From: Marasmius tenuissimus
Taxonomy: Eukaryota > Basidiomycota > Agaricomycetes > Agaricales > Marasmiaceae
Assembly: GCA_029532415.1 (NCBI GenBank)
Contig: JAQOTA010000015.1
Span: 186,001 to 250,000, forward strand
Reading direction: 5' to 3'
Length of the DNA: 64,000 nt
This document shows, piece by piece, positions 11,154 through 24,930 of the stretch (its first letter is position 1; each line of letters opens with the position of its first letter). The notes under the pieces are model-generated. The model did not search any database, was not told where the DNA came from, and was given only the letters and a program-made list of their open reading frames with translations. Both the position numbers and the translations under genes were made by a program.

Positions 11154-14100
11154 GGTTCTGTTCGAAGGTAATGTCCGAATTCACTTCACAAACCTGCCGT
11201 TATCGCAGCTCATGCTTGCCTTAGTGTCATAGTTGCGTTTACATGGAATTGGATCGGGTTCATTTTCGAGCTGTCGCTTATGTCAACCCCGAGGAAGATG
11301 TTCTGGTTACGAGTGTCGTGATATAGGTAAATTTTGGGTATACAATATAAAATCTTTCTTCCGAATCTACAAGGTGCAATACGACATCCAAGAGTGTGTA
11401 CTACCGACAGCCGCACCCTATGCTATGCGTCATGTACTATCTCTGTCGCATCCTGGTTCTATGTCAAAGAACAATGAGCTTTCAGCCAAAAAATCAATAA
11501 CCTTGAACGACCCACCTCTTTGTTATCCCACATGCATGTGGACCGTACTTGACTGAGAACCGCGACAAGATCAGAATGTTTTGCCAGAGTCGGTCGGTGA
11601 CCGAAATATCGCTACGACCGCATTCACAACATCTGGTGGTCGTACAAGCGCGTCCGTCAAAACTGGCAGAAAAAACATCTTGATGAAGCACGGAACCCGT
11701 ACGAATGAAATTCAGTGTCTAACAGCCGACGAGCTCGGTCAGCGATGCCATGCTATCCTGATGACAATACTGTAGACATGCCTCTTTCACTCGTTGCACG
11801 AGTCCATTGTTTGCATACCCTCTTCATTGTTACCGAGCATCGCGTAGCTTAGCTCCGGTTAAGGATACGAGAGTACGAACGCGTTTGTAGAACATGCTGT
11901 TAATGGCAAGACCCGACGGCTCTGATAGTAAATTAGACGTACCCCCCATCCAAATACTGCCATTCCTGTCCTTATTTCCCGTTCGACAAGTTTTTGGTCG
12001 AGCTCCACCCTCTCAACGCAGGGAAATGTCCATTTTGAACAGGTATAATGATTCCGAGCGTTGAAGATTCATGTGTATAGTTCCTGAAAAGTCCAGTCCT
12101 TATACGTGACCGAGCACCTTCCATTGTAGGCTCTGTTTTGATAGGTTGCAAACATCGACTCGGAGGGTTGTTTAGTGGTGATAAAAACGAGGTTGATGTG
12201 ACTCTAGCGACAGAGAAATGATCAAGAGAATGGCCTTGGATCCTACGGATACAGTTGTGGCTTCAGGATAGATTAGCGAAATTCTTGACACGACGACGAA
12301 AACGACATACTGTCCAGCTTTCTCCGTCCGCATAAATCCCAGTTTACCCATCCTTTGTAACCATTCGTCGTCTTAGTTGCTTTGGTTAGAGCCTTTCAGG
12401 CATACAAATAGATTGTAGATGGTAAAAGAGTCGTCAAAATTTGACGAATGGTAGAGTTTTACCCGAATGAAGTGCATACCTAGCCTCTGGAGCATCTCCT
12501 TGTTTTCTGCGGGCCCCATTGAGGTGTCATGAACGGTGCTAGGATCCGAACAGAAAAGAGTGGGCGATGGAGCGGTTTGATGGTCATGGCGGTTGTGGAC
12601 AGAGTTTGGACGCGCGGCCCGGGGTCACCGTAATCTTGGACCCGACCTTCATGATCTCCCTACAGTTTCTGCCCCGAACTTTATTCTCGTAAGTCCTATA
12701 CCGAAACTGTCCCTCTCTATTCAAATCTCGTATCTCAATCCTCGGAATTGTGCGTTGCAGGAATTCGGAAACTCTCAACCGTAGCCTCAAGGTTGAGCCA
12801 TCGTCCTTTCCACTGGGTTGAGATGAAAATGGCACTCATTCATCCATCAGAGCCCATACAAAGCCGCCATAGCCATCCTGACAGCGTTGTCTGTGTGGTC
12901 TGGTGGACATAGAGAGTCGGAGATCAGAGCTGTGTTGAGAGATGTGGGCCGGAGAAAAAAAGGCTGGCTCGGATTATTGACGAAAAACGGCGCCGTTTGG
13001 ACCTTGGTGGACTCGAGCCTTCCAAAAACGTTGCGGAATCACCCGTATCGTAGTCATTATACTCTCAGAAGCTGCAACAAGCTCACGGCAAGGTACGACC
13101 CTGTCCTCTCCCAATGATCTTCACCGACCGCTCCCCATTACTTTTGGATCCTAAGTTTGAGCTTTCGAGCTCGGCTTCAAGGCAAGAAATATTGAGTAAC
13201 AGCTTATCTCAACGACTTTCAGTACCTGTCTACCTGGTTCTCTGATCCTGCTTCAGCCCAACCACGCACACGCGTCTATTGCAACTTTCGAATAACATGC
13301 AACAGAACCCTCACCGTACCATGTATCTCGGAGCAGGCCTAAACAAGGAGACGAGTTGCGGCTGAACACAAGGTCGGTGCTTGCTATCATGTCCAAACTG
13401 CCGCCCCCGGGGATGTGCCATTTGTTTATAACCGTGACTGATAACTTCACCTTCGTCGCCTGTTTAAGGCGATTTGTGGCCATGCTGGCTTCTGAGTCGC
13501 CTCCGAGTCCTCGTAAACTATGGAACTTCGCAGCAACGGGTGTTTATATCAGTCATATCGAAGGAGAAGCGCGTAAACTGACCTTCCCTCGATAGGTTTT
13601 CCTTCAACACACGAATTGAAGAACGCACCTTCAATGTGCTTGTGAATAGATATGCCAACATTGCGGGCAAGTAGACGGTTTTGATGCATTTCACGGTACT
13701 TTTGGGGCATGAACATAATACTTGACGTTACAGTCAAGCAGACGACTCCGATTCATTTAAAGTTGGGCTCTCTAGAATGGTATGTGACCTACAAGCTGAA
13801 AAGGTGGCCGTGTTGATCCGTCGATGTAGAGCCTCTCTGAACATTGTCTTGTGGGGCAATATTCGATCCCTCGAGCATTCGATTTCAACACAACACTCAA
13901 CACCTCAATTGACACCTCAAGTTCAAGTGTAGTTCCCTTGGCAGAACCTCGACGTGAACAGCCCAAGTTCGAAAGCAATTCCGTTGCACTCCGAGGTGAA
14001 TGAAGCCCTTTCTGCTCGTAGCTTCACAGATTGGCTAATTCAATCACCCTCAGAACCAACAAGTAGCGCGATATCAAAACTCACTGGCCACGCTCAATGG

Positions 14101-17100
14101 TGGCTCCTTAACACGGCGGTCAGTTTCCTATTCTTCCGACCGTTCGACCTGGCCTGAGTTCCATATCACCAGGACCTTCATGCGTGCCGTACCAGCTGCA
14201 TTGCTTCGTGTCGTGCCAGAAGGTATACTTTCGTGACTTATGTGACTGAGTGGTTATGGCGGAGGGGATCCGGGAGGGGACCGATTAGACTCCGACGATG
14301 GAGACCACAATGGACGAGATTTCGACTATCCCAGAACTCACGACTGGAAGACACTACTCCGTCTCCTACGTTTAGTAGGAGACTTAGATGTACTCAGAAC
14401 AAGCTGAGCTGGACCTGCGGAGTACACTGTGAGTTGCGTCATCCCGGTCTACTTGAAACTGTTTGCAACAACTCGTGCTGGTATGCACGGCGGACTCTGA
14501 ATCCATGAGCTTCAGCTGGGAATCTTGACCAATGATGAATGACGCTATCCAAGTATAGCATCTACTTCGGTGCCCCCGGGGGAAGATTACACGAACAATC
14601 CTTAATCGACTGCCTGGTGCCCCGAGCCCAAAGAGTCCGAGGATGTTGAACTTAACGTACAACACTTCGAGTATCCAATCTGATTCGGCATCGGGTCATG
14701 TTGCGACATCTGCTACATTACAGGATGATCCAAGATCTACTCACATCTCACGTCCGCAAGGAGCCACAAAGTCACCATCCTCGTGGTCGCCGAACCTCGT
14801 CTCAAACCTTACCAATTCTTTATCACCTCCGATGTCTCACTTCAGAATCAAACATGCCCTCTTACTAGCTCCTGAGTCAGAGATTTGGAATACCGTGCAC
14901 TCGAAACACGTACACTACAGTTCGAACGTCCATATCTGGTCCTGAATAACACCTATTTCGCGCAATTTGTCTCGTCGCCAGTCCTACTATCAGTAAATCC
15001 ATTCTGATTCGACTTCAACTCCGTGAGTCTCCGCCCGCTCGGATCCTCTCTATCTTTAGCTTCAGCGAAAGTTCATGTATGCAGCACAGGAATGTCGAAA
15101 CCACGATTGAGGGCACTATCTCGGGACCGAGCGTGAAGAGGCCTCTGGCTCGGATGAAGGGGCTTGATACTTGGAGGGGAGGCATCGACCTGAGCTCTGT
15201 TATGATGAGAGGCAGATGATATTCGTATGGAATGTTCAGTAATTATTCTCCAGCGAATCAGCATGTGGTCGCATGTTTGATCGTTAAGCCTCGTTTGGGA
15301 TTCCTCAGGTGACTACGGTTGGTATTGATGCTTTGCACCGCAATACCTCGCATCATCTAGTCACCCTCCAGCTGCTCGATATGCAAACCTATCCTGGTGG
15401 GGGGGTGGAGGTCATCGAATAATGTGTCTAACACGAAACAAGATTGTTCGGTAATGTGCCTCGGTCTGACGAGGCGGTTTGTGTCCTATAATTATTGAAG
15501 TAACCCGACACAGCAGAGTCACCGAGTAATGTACGTTTGTGAGGTACCTCTCCGTAGGCTGCGGCACCTTAATTCGTCTGATCAGACTGTCCTCTGGAGC
15601 GCTTGCTTTCTCGTAGGGATGGCTTTCGAGATTTTGGGTTTTCAAGTCCCAGGGGCCTAGTCCTACGCTCGAAGCTCATCCGTTCGTCTTGGTCCATAGC
15701 CTGGGGCACATATATATGTTTCCACCCGCTCTTCAAGCGACATCCATACCGAAAATAATCAGATTCGAGCTCTACCGTCCAAGAAGATCGACCTTGGAGC
15801 ATACCGCAAGCTATGGGCACAAAACAATTCTGAATCACACGGGTACTACTAGCGAACTCGAGTAGCGGTGAAGAACTGGCATATAATGCCTCCTGAGAGG
15901 CACACATGGAGTATGGATCGAATTGCCACCGTATGAACCGCTTCATTGACGATCTACTGTTGCCTCCTCGAATTACTTTGCTCCCCACCTTTACGGGTCG
16001 AAAATGAGGGATGAGAGCGTCGAATGAAGCAATCCTTATTCTCTCGATCGTGCGAGGGAAGTAAGGAGTGTCGGGCTATCAGGCCGTGCAATACAGCGTC
16101 CCAAGAGATTTGCCACAATCCGAAGAGAAGTAAGTATTCGTACATGTGGTTAGTATCTAAATAGCCCCCGGCTTTGGTCAGAACAACCTGTATAGATGAT
16201 ATACTCAACGGGATACTGGTCAAACGTCCGCGCCTACCACTCTTACACTCGCACAGTAGGCCGAGTGTGCAAAGTGGATGAACACGTACAGCACGGGGCT
16301 GCTGCGAGACCAGTGGACATTCAAATGACTGCTCCAAGCCTATTTAATTCGGCCTCAGAGCCAGTCTGCTGGAGTGGAGGACTGTAGTCAAAGTAGAATA
16401 ATTCGAGGGACATTACCAACGAATGGATCCTACTAGGGTTAAGGGCTGACAGGCCAGGTAGACGAGGAAGCCTCTAGCGTGAATATCAGCCACTTGAATC
16501 TCGTGTTCCGGAGTTCAGTAGGTGAAAGTATAGAGTGTGTATCGCGGATGGTTCTTAAAGCGTACCTTGATTGACTCACGACACGCAACGGAGCAATTGA
16601 ATTTGAGAAACAGATTCAATATTCACGTTGAACGTCGATAATAAAGCTTGAAATATGTTGTGAAAGCTAACATGAGATAGAAATACTTGACGGTTACCAT
16701 CTTCATGAGACAAAGCTGAAACTAACGCACGGGGTTTGATCAAGACAAGCCACATCCTTAAATTTGGTGCAAAGACCGAGTTTCAGGCTGTACTTCTCTA
16801 CCAATCGAAGGCTCCAAGTGGTCAAGGGCTTTGCGTCCCCTCTATGCTCCCTCGACGATCTGCAAGTTCGAGGTTGTCTATACGATCCCTCCTCGCACAT
16901 TTCCGAGTTGCACCACCAAACGTTTATCACTTCAATTGAACATTTTCGTTCGATTTGCATCACTCTCCGGTAGTACCGATCGTAATAAACATGTCCACAG
17001 CCTTTGGACATGGTTGGCTCGGATGACTGACTTGCCATTTGTTTCGCGTGTTCTGAAAAGGTCTACATGTGGTGGTCGTGAATATCCTCCCATTTAATTT

Positions 17101-18683
17101 TACGCCCAATGTTTCTATGAAAGATAACATTACACGGTATGCCCCGAGAACAAATTGGTAAAATCTCTATCCTACCGCACCAAAAAACATGATTCTCAGC
17201 CGGCTGGATGGTTGTTATCTTCACCCTCAACCTTCTTGTTGCGCGTTCTTATGACGCCCTGTAGGATGCCAATGGTCATCGAAATGACGGCCACAGTGAC
17301 AACGTAGGCAGTGGGATGGAGGCCGACCTCGAAAAATCAGTCCGTCTGATAGCCAAACCCAATAAGCCCTCTAAGGTATATGTATATCCAGGTCGTACCC
17401 GGTTCAAACATTCAGTCAATGGTACCAAAGTACCACGGCCCAGCCGCTCATAGCCTGACTTGGGACGAGCAAGCAATGTCAATCTTCATGACTTTGAGGG
17501 TACGGAGACGTCGATTGGGGGTGCTCACCTTCGATCCCAGGAGGTGCAATGCCTTTCCGGTGATCGCCGAGTCTGTCTTTTAACAATGTATCTCAGTGTC
17601 TTCGCCTGATTTCACCGTAAAGGCAATCGTTAGCCTGAGACGAGACCAGCGTGGCCTTGATAGATGATGAAACAGTCACACCCTTGAGTCAGACCAGCGC
17701 CTTCATGGGAAGAACTAGCTAGGTTTTCCGAGAAACAGTATAATTGGACCGGTGGGTGAAAGTCGTATCCAGCTAAGTTGGATGCTAGTTGTGGAGGGGC
17801 GACAGAAAAAGACGGATGTTCCGCCGCACATGTCCGCCGGCCTTGTCACTCAAACAATTTGACTAGCGCGTCGAACCTCGTTCTGATAACGTACCATCAC
17901 CCTGTGCGACCTGTTCGTGGGTAAAACGAGCTATACACAATCCGAGAATCGACTAGAGCCTGTGAGGTTGACAGAATTGACGTTTAGTGGCGGAAGTCTG
18001 CCCTGGAGGTTATCGAGACGTGCATCATGAACCTGATAAGCGAATCCTTTGATCCAAAGAGCATCACAAACGAAGAGGCTGGAGGTCGGATTGAGATGGT
18101 TTTTATATCGAAACATGGAGCTTCATGCACGTCGCCGGCGAGGGTGATCGAGGTAAAAGAACGAAAAGTCCAGTCGTACAACCGCGAATGGAACGTTGTC
18201 TGAGAGAATAAAAGGCTAAGGTGCCTGAGAATGTGAAGGTTTTAGATTCCTTGTCTGATCTCGAGGGACAGATTCGGACGATTTAGATCTGACAAAGGAT
18301 TGAACGTCAGACATCAATAGCGGGGTATGGGGGTCAGATACCAAACAGAATGTGGACTGGACTGCATATCAGATGGGATCCAGGAAATTGGCGGTAAATA
18401 GAAGACTTGATCAAGAGGGCGTTCATCGCAGCGATGAGTGGTTTTATCGGGACCCGATCCAGGACTTCATGTCAATAACAGCGGCATTGGGCCGGGCTCT
18501 GGAGCGCTCCATGGGCATAGTACGGCGAAGGTCTAAAACAGGAATTGCTGTCGAACAAAACAGCGTGTGTGTCGCATGTTTTGACCGCAGCCTGGGTGTG
18601 AACTGCTCATGGGACTTCATCCGGGTTGTCTTTCTACCATCACCTTCCCCCTCCTTGAACACACCCACCCCCTCACAAGTTCA
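11154..18683. other. Spacer b, copy A: no intact gene found
   Basis: The first kilobase is still inside the near-identical block. A minus-strand 65-codon frame (11494-11691) is conserved unchanged in length in copy B (46382-46579) and resembles part of spacer a near 5.0-5.2 kb. Around 12600-12830 the DNA resembles spacer a of copy B near 39600-39830, so all spacers share an ancestor. The best coding-like stretch is on minus at 15412-16337. From 16.4 to 18.3 kb I see only short frames. The final 300 bases resemble the upstream regions of the other R genes. Confidence 0.55.
15412..16337 (-). pseudogene. Minus-strand coding pieces in spacer b (unknown product)
   Basis: Two long overlapping minus frames (15954-16337, 127 codons; 15569-15988, 139 codons) and a third (15412-15645) look coding-like. 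The second contains WTVELESDYFRYGCRLKSGW and ends in PLGLENPKSRKPSLRESK. A related reading, LGPENLKSRRPSLRGSK, occurs on minus in spacer a of copy B at 38405-38608, so the segment is an old shared coding remnant. The pieces do not join into one uninterrupted model that I can defend. Confidence 0.3.
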
Positions 18684-21074
18684 ATGGAATCTCATTTCTT
18701 CGAAAGGGCAACAAACACCACAGTAACAAGCGGGAGCGGCAGCTTCAGTCACGTTCAAGGAGATCAGATCAACCACACAGTTACAGTCGTGCGAGCGGAG
18801 GAGAAGGAACGCACCGAGTTGGACGAGGTAAGTGACTCGAGCTGTCTCCGGGAGGCTCGCATCTGATTGCTCCCCTAGTATTTCTATGTGAAGCGGGGTG
18901 CAATTTGTAGGCTGAGGAATATCAGTACAGGCCAATACCCGCGATATTGGGACCACAAAGATTGTTGTCGATGTCAATCCTGTGAAGAGGGTCGAGTCCG
19001 AGCTGATATGCTAATTTGTGCGGCAGAACTCGTGGATCGACCAGGCAGAGCCTTCACAGTGGTGGAATACAGGGGCCCAGATGCGAAAAAGGGATGCCAA
19101 GAATCAGTTCGCCATTTGTTCGATGAGAGCTAAAACTTTCTCCAGGCGTTTGAGAAGGATCTTGCTATTTTCATGAGCAAACTGTGCGTATCAGCTCTCC
19201 CCCCATTGAGCAGATGCTCACGCTGCTCTAGAACCTTGAATGGACCTCAAATGTACGGTTACAACTTATCAGCAAGACCATCGGTATTATTACACAATGG
19301 TACGAACCTGTTACATGCCACAGGTTTATTTCCACTGAATTTCTCTGCAGAGCTGGTGCCAGCTGCAAAGTTGAATGCAGGGATTGTTGGAAAGATGTAT
19401 CTCTATAGTTTGTGTGTAAGTACTCAGTGTAATATTCGGATACAGTTGAATAGAATGATTACAGAGGCAGTTGTGTTGCGAGCTGGGAGAATTGTGGTTG
19501 GATGCGGGGAGGGGAGTGTTTTGCCGTGGTCCATCAGGACCATACCTCGATTTTAGTTTGAGGATTTTTGACGGTGTGGAGTTGCCCTTGACCGCGGAGC
19601 TCGTCCAAGAAGACGTTCTGTTGCGCTTTTTGGCGAGCCTCAAGTCGAAGAAAGCCGATGACGTTGTTGTCGGTGGAGTCGCTTTATCGGGTGCCTCGAC
19701 TGACGTGCCTGAACGAGTCCTTCGGCCGGCGGTCATTTCGACGTTGATGAACACGCCCATCGCCGTCGCAAGCAATGTCTGGAGGAGCGATTGGGATACT
19801 TCGACGGCTCACATCTCAGAGTGATTGTCCTCACTTCGAACATGAGGCGCTGCGGAGAAGCTTAGCTGAATGAACTAACAGCGTTCGGATTATCGTCCTG
19901 GTGGCGGCCTGTGTTCAGATGGAAAAGTGTTGGAAGATGGGCTGACAAGGTGGGTTTAAAAAAACCATCCGCTTCTTGCATCTAACATCTCGAGTAGATT
20001 CACACTCGCTGGTGGAGATCGTCTGTGGTTGGTATGGAATTGGGATGCACCTGCAGCGTGGATAACGCAAGCCTGGAGTGTTTTTGCTGCCCGTGGAATC
20101 CCTTTGGACGAGGATCTAAGTGTTTACAGTGTGTCATTGTTTCCTTTCCCCTTCCACCTACTAACATCTCTCAGAGCTTGTCTATCCTCGCGCCTCGTTG
20201 TCTGGCCGCCCTTTAGACTCTCAAGCCCACCAACAATCCCAACAACCAATCTACCTTTTTGTCCGCCCACTTCCTCCTGACCTGGACGATGGCAACACCT
20301 ATTCTCTTCATTTCTGGTCTTTTGATGAAGACGGCCACTCTCCTCTCTTGGATGACTTCTGCCACAACTTTGGCCTTTCGACGGAGCTCCTCATCATTCA
20401 TCACGTCGGCTCACTTTCTTGGTCCCATGAAGCATACAGCCGCCTACGCCAATATCAGCTCCTTCGAGGGTTTGACCCGTCCACCACCGACTTCGCTCAA
20501 TCTCTCGGATTCGATAAAAACATCTTCAAACCTCTGAGCGACTCGGGTCGGTTTGCGCAGCACCAAGGCTCGTTCCAACTATTCCCTTCCTTTGCCGTCA
20601 TCTGATCTCCTCCGATTTCGTTTGCAGAGCCCTCCCTCGAGATTGGACCCTCGAGATTGATGGCAGACGTCTCGATAATAGAAGATCCCACCACAGCTCA
20701 CCTGACTCAACTCACTCACGGCTTTGAGCCCACCACCACTGATTCTGCTCAACATACTGGGGTTGGTGATCGTGTCTTCCAGCTTTCGAACAATCAAGAT
20801 CGATCTGAACATGTCCAAGAAGGTTCGCTCCACTTGCCTTTCCCATACGAATCACTCTAAATTGCATTTTGGCAGACTCTGAGTGCGAACCTTCGACATC
20901 CACCGCATCGAAAGGTACGCTCTTCCCTTCATATCCCTGACTTCAGCCTATCTCAGCCGGCCATTATTTGCGTCAGCAGCTGGTGCACAGTCTGCTGGGT
21001 TCTTATCTGCCCTGCTCTCCCCGCTCTCATCGACGCTTTCAAGCGAATCGGACATTCTTACTATCGGTTTTTAG
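18684..21074 (+). pseudogene. Family R gene, copy R3 (probably disabled)
   Basis: Homologous exons include 18684-18827, 18879 to about 19089, exon 6 from about 19468, exon 8 ending 20577, 20628-20822, 20876-20914 and 20980-21074 (ending SDILTIGF). Two defects are visible. The donor after exon 2 reads AAAAAG|GG instead of GT, and reading through reaches a stop at 19133. Exon 6 runs into TGA at 19824 because about 105 extra bases sit between WRSD and the family block GKVLEDGLTR. The insert ends in an intron-like GCTGAATGAACTAACAG, but joining there breaks the frame. The remaining blocks are well preserved, including an N-terminal cysteine cluster (C77, C78, C80, C83) and the duplicated C-terminal motif. 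Recent loss or an unusual splice form are both possible. Confidence 0.6.
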
Positions 21075-21373
21075 CTCATGCCGCCGTTGTCCCTTCATTT
21101 CTGAGTATGTATTCTGTTATTCACGTTGACCACGCCGTAGTCTCCGTTCATGAAGTATTTTCCTCCACAACATTAAATATGATCATACACACCAGACGCG
21201 ATACTCATATCCAGACCATATCATGTCGGTCGTGAACATCGCCGACCGTTTCCCCACCCTAATTCCAGTCACATGGTCAAGTCAAATTCTATGTTGCGAT
21301 GCTAGTATTTCAATCCTGGAGCTGCAGGCCAGCTTTGATCCTGAGACGAATTCGCATAGTTCGAGTTTGCCTG

Positions 21374-22392
21374 TCATAGGTTGAGTTCCACTGATTGTAT
21401 CTTCGGCTGAACGTGCACCGTCGTCTCACAGTCGAGTACTTGTGCTGTTTCATCGTAGGAGGGCTCTAAGCGAGCATCGGAGCGAGCATCGGACTGAATG
21501 AGGGGACTCTCCCCGAGTTTGACAAACTGCATCAGAGATGTGAGAACTGTTACCGAATGGGATGACGGTTGAAAGAACGAGCTCTTGCCACTCAATGTCA
21601 ACCACAATCTGCTCGGCCCTTCAAACCTACATCTTGAGATCTCATTGTTATTCTCGAGCTCCGTCTTCGCCCATTCAGGTCTTGACGTGAATCACGGATA
21701 GTAAACGTTGACGTCTGGGTTCTACCATTCAAGGTGAATCTCTGGCGTGCCCACGTCAAATGAGCCAGTTTCATGTCGTGAGAACGAGTGCGCGCATTGA
21801 ACAATGAATTAGCTCGACGACGGGTTGGTGTCTGAGAGGGGGAAATGAGCTTTTCGTTCCGATGCCTCGAGTTCCTTCAATCGTTCTGAGACTCGGGCGT
21901 AAGGACAACATGCAACGAGAACAGCGAGCTGATCCGCCCAGTTGATACCAGCCACATGATATGAATCGAACGATATTTACGTCGTGAATACCCTCACAAG
22001 CACCTTCCTGTTTACGTTCAGACCGGCTTCTTGAGTGTTGGTCCAAAGAGGGTCCGAGCTTTCGAATTCTTCGAGGAGCACTGGGCTAGAAACAAACAAC
22101 GTGTTCAACGTCGAAAGTGGATTGAGGGATGGTGCAGGCATACATACATGGGCTCCCTCCCTCTGTGACGAATGTTGGTGAAGACAATGTCATTGACTCG
22201 GAACAAAGTCACCCTCCAGACTGCGTGGAGGTGCTGCAGGTATCGGCCGTGCAGTCGCGTGAGTGTAACATATTTAGGCCCAAGAGAACATGTATCACGG
22301 TGGGCGGCGTGATGGACTGGGCCCGACTCTCGCTTTTTCATACAAAGTCCTCTATTCAGCCGCCATACTTGCAAGAACAGGAGAACTGCCAA
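21374..22392 (-). pseudogene. Family-M-like minus-strand remnants in spacer c
   Basis: At about 21880-22030 the minus strand reads VNRKVLVRV followed by INWADQLAVLVACC, which parallels VNEKLLARI and WTNQLAGIV in spacer a. 22105-22392 adds a 95-codon minus frame repeated in part in copy B (57704-57946). Stops and shifted frames separate the pieces, and in copy B the VNRKVLV stretch differs in frame. I regard these as remnants; the product is unknown. Confidence 0.25.
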
Positions 22393-23069
22393 GTGCTAAC
22401 AGATATGTACCCTCTGACGATTCCTGATTCTCCATCGAACTCCAGCTCTGCGACCCCAGAAGTGAGATTCAAGGCGTCCACCGAAGTGATTCTGGCGCGG
22501 TTGAACCCAGGACACCGAGGCTGATCGGGTCTTCAGCCGATTTGGTTCCTAGAAGATTGGACGAGTTGAGGGGCCGAATGGACAATGACGGTGCTACAAG
22601 ACTGACTGTAGTATGCCTACAGGTGTTATCCATAGCACCTAGAGATTTGACGGAGCTTGCTTCGTGAGAAGGATAGTGGAGTAAATCCCTTTGCCCGATG
22701 GTTACATTCATTCGATGATGACCTTTCTAGTATCGTCAGCCTGAGATCCTGAGGGTGACAGAAAGATTCGATGAACGTCCGTTGGGTCATTGAGACCGTA
22801 TCCACATCCAAGCGTAAGCTTCTTTTTCTCTCTCGATGTATCGATATCGAACCAGCCTCGTATTCGAGCGTCAATCAGAGATGGAGGAAGACGCAAACTG
22901 ACGATTTTTTGAGCCGTTCTGCATAGGCAGAAGTCATTGGAATCATTGGAGCTCATCTTTGGAAAGCCATATCTAAACAGACGTACCTTCGAGGCTCTGG
23001 GTGCTGCAATCCATCAGCTAAACCTTTGCAACACTCGTAGCTGCTAGTAGCAGAATCCCCACATCCAAT

Positions 23070-23629
23070 CACCACTGGCGGAGCCTACTACCGGTGAGCC
23101 GAAATCAAAAACAAGACATAGGGGAAAATCTAACAAATATGGGTCAGTTTGAGACCCAGATAGAGCAGGTTTTTATGTGCGGACTGCCGGTCTTTGGGCC
23201 GACCCAAACTGAGCTCTTTCGGGCTTGCTTTCGGACCAAAGAACAAACACCATTTCTTGGGTAGCCACGTGAGAACCAGGAGAACAAAGACATGGTCTTT
23301 GAGACAGTCAGGATTCCACATTTTGGCATCCCATCTTGCATCGGATGTCTGTAAACCCCCTGAAGGGCGCGACGGTCGCACGATGCAAGATGGAATGCCA
23401 AAAGCTTGGATTGTGTGGCCCCACAAAGGACTCTTTGGGTAGGCTCATTCATTACCTTTGTCCGGACCTAGTCGACCCCATTCTTTGTCTGGAAAGGACT
23501 AAATCTGGTTCCGTTTCTGGTATGCCGAAACGAGGAATTTTGAGCGTACAAAGTCCTGGATTTTGGGCGAAACGAAACCTATATTTTAATTTTATTTTGG
23601 CCTGCCGGTAGTAGGCTCCGCCAGTGGTG
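23070..23629. mobile_element. 560-bp MITE with 25-bp TIRs and 3-bp AAT target duplication
   Basis: The ends are perfect 25-bp inverted repeats (23070-23094 and 23605-23629) starting CACCACTGGCGG. AAT flanks both sides (23067-23069 and 23630-23632). Copy B has the unoccupied site, reading CATCCAATGCATCC near 58649-58660, so the insertion is precise and younger than the duplication. No transposase is encoded. The core contains a 23-bp inverted repeat. A 3-bp duplication fits PIF/Harbinger or CACTA-like families; the terminal CAC leans to CACTA, but this is unresolved. Confidence 0.85.
23321..23403. repeat. Internal hairpin of the 560-bp MITE
   Basis: The arms TTTTGGCATCCCATCTTGCA (from 23321) and its inverted partner ending TGGAATGCCAAAA (to 23403) pair over 23 bases with one mismatch, around a 37-base loop rich in C and G. 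A transcript would fold strongly. Confidence 0.75.
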
Positions 23630-24930
23630 AATGCATCCTTCGCTACCGAGCCCTCAGATATGGTACCACGTGTCTTCAGATCATCAACTTGGATGAGGTT
23701 TGAGGGCTCGCTGTACCCTCGAAAATCTACGACGACGGTTGCTGCCGTCAGAACGGAAAGATAGTTAGCACAGAATCGAAGTCGGAGTTGAAAGTGCAAC
23801 ACACCTTTTTGGCCCAAAGTACCCGTTGGCACAAGTAAGACCGTGAGCGGTAAGATGATGCACGAAGTCTTAAACGTGAAGGCTTGGACCCTGGTAGTGG
23901 AGAAAGCGATGAGCAAAGCCACGACATCTTTGAGGGCTGAAAGTGGCATGCTAGCATACCTCCTTGCCTACTGCGCGCTATGCATCAAACGAGAGCCGTT
24001 TATAGTGCTCTCAGACAACTTCCAGAAAGCTACCAAAGCACTGAAAATGCCCAATGGACTGCGTTACTGATTAGCCTGGCTTGATTTTGATATGGAACGA
24101 GCGTACTACCTGATCCGAGACAACTCCCATGGTGCGGCCCCCTCCATATTCATGCTTCAGGAACTGAGAGCGTCAGAGATGCCAGCTTGAGCCATGCGTA
24201 CTCTACAAGTCCGCCAATCACAGGTATAATGTTGAAAGGTTTTCACGTCTTGAATAATCGGCGAGGTTGCTTACGGGTGCTTGAAACAGGAGAGAGCCAA
24301 CGTTCCTCACATACGAGCTATACGCAGAGATGATGGCGAGGTGCACGTTTGTGAGCCTGAGCATCAGCAAGAATGGTAACGGTATAGGCCAGCCCGTGAA
24401 GGGTCGACGATCCTGTATCCGAGCTTCAGAATGAAAAGATGATAAAGCATAAGCGATACGACGTACCCTCTACGCCGTATACCTCTGAGATAACGGTGTG
24501 CATATCTATGCACTCAGCACTGCTTGTATCCCATCAAAGTTGTATAAGTTGATGACATAGGCTGCAAGCCGCAAACACGTCAAAAATTCACGGTATGAGG
24601 TTTGTGTGACGGTACAGGCACTGACCTGGAAAATCAAGTCCATGCTTCCATCTTCTCTTGGTCGCCGCTATTGCTGAGTAGATTGATGGATGAAAAGGCT
24701 GTGATCGACGTGATGGTCATCGTGGTTGTGGTTAGAGTTGGGAAAGACGTCGCACACAGGTCTGTGACGACGTCCTTAGCCCATCCTCGACATTCCCATA
24801 TACGGGCTCATTCGAAGATTTTTTCTTGCTCAACTCATGATTCGGAAACCAATATAGTGATAAACATTCAGCTCTTGGACCCGTTTCAGCAATATAGACT
24901 ACAGTATTGAGAAGTGTTTGATGGGAAAGT

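Larger units (their letters stand above)
6372..12200. repeat. Near-identical long repeat, A member (spacer a end, R2, spacer b start)
   Basis: This block matches 41432-47083 with at most a few mismatches per 60-base line, many lines being identical, while flanking DNA on both sides is clearly more diverged. Internal differences are the 567-bp insert at 7880-8446, a 27-bp length change near 7095, the 416-bp segment private to copy B, and a short diverged tract in R exon 8. Similarity drops abruptly after the shared GAGGTTGATGTG at about 12200. Confidence 0.85.

Noticed and set aside
23130..23949. Open frames of about 80-165 codons within and beside the MITE
   Set aside because: They overlap on both strands and cross the TIR boundary at 23629, so they are by-products of the hairpin-rich sequence.
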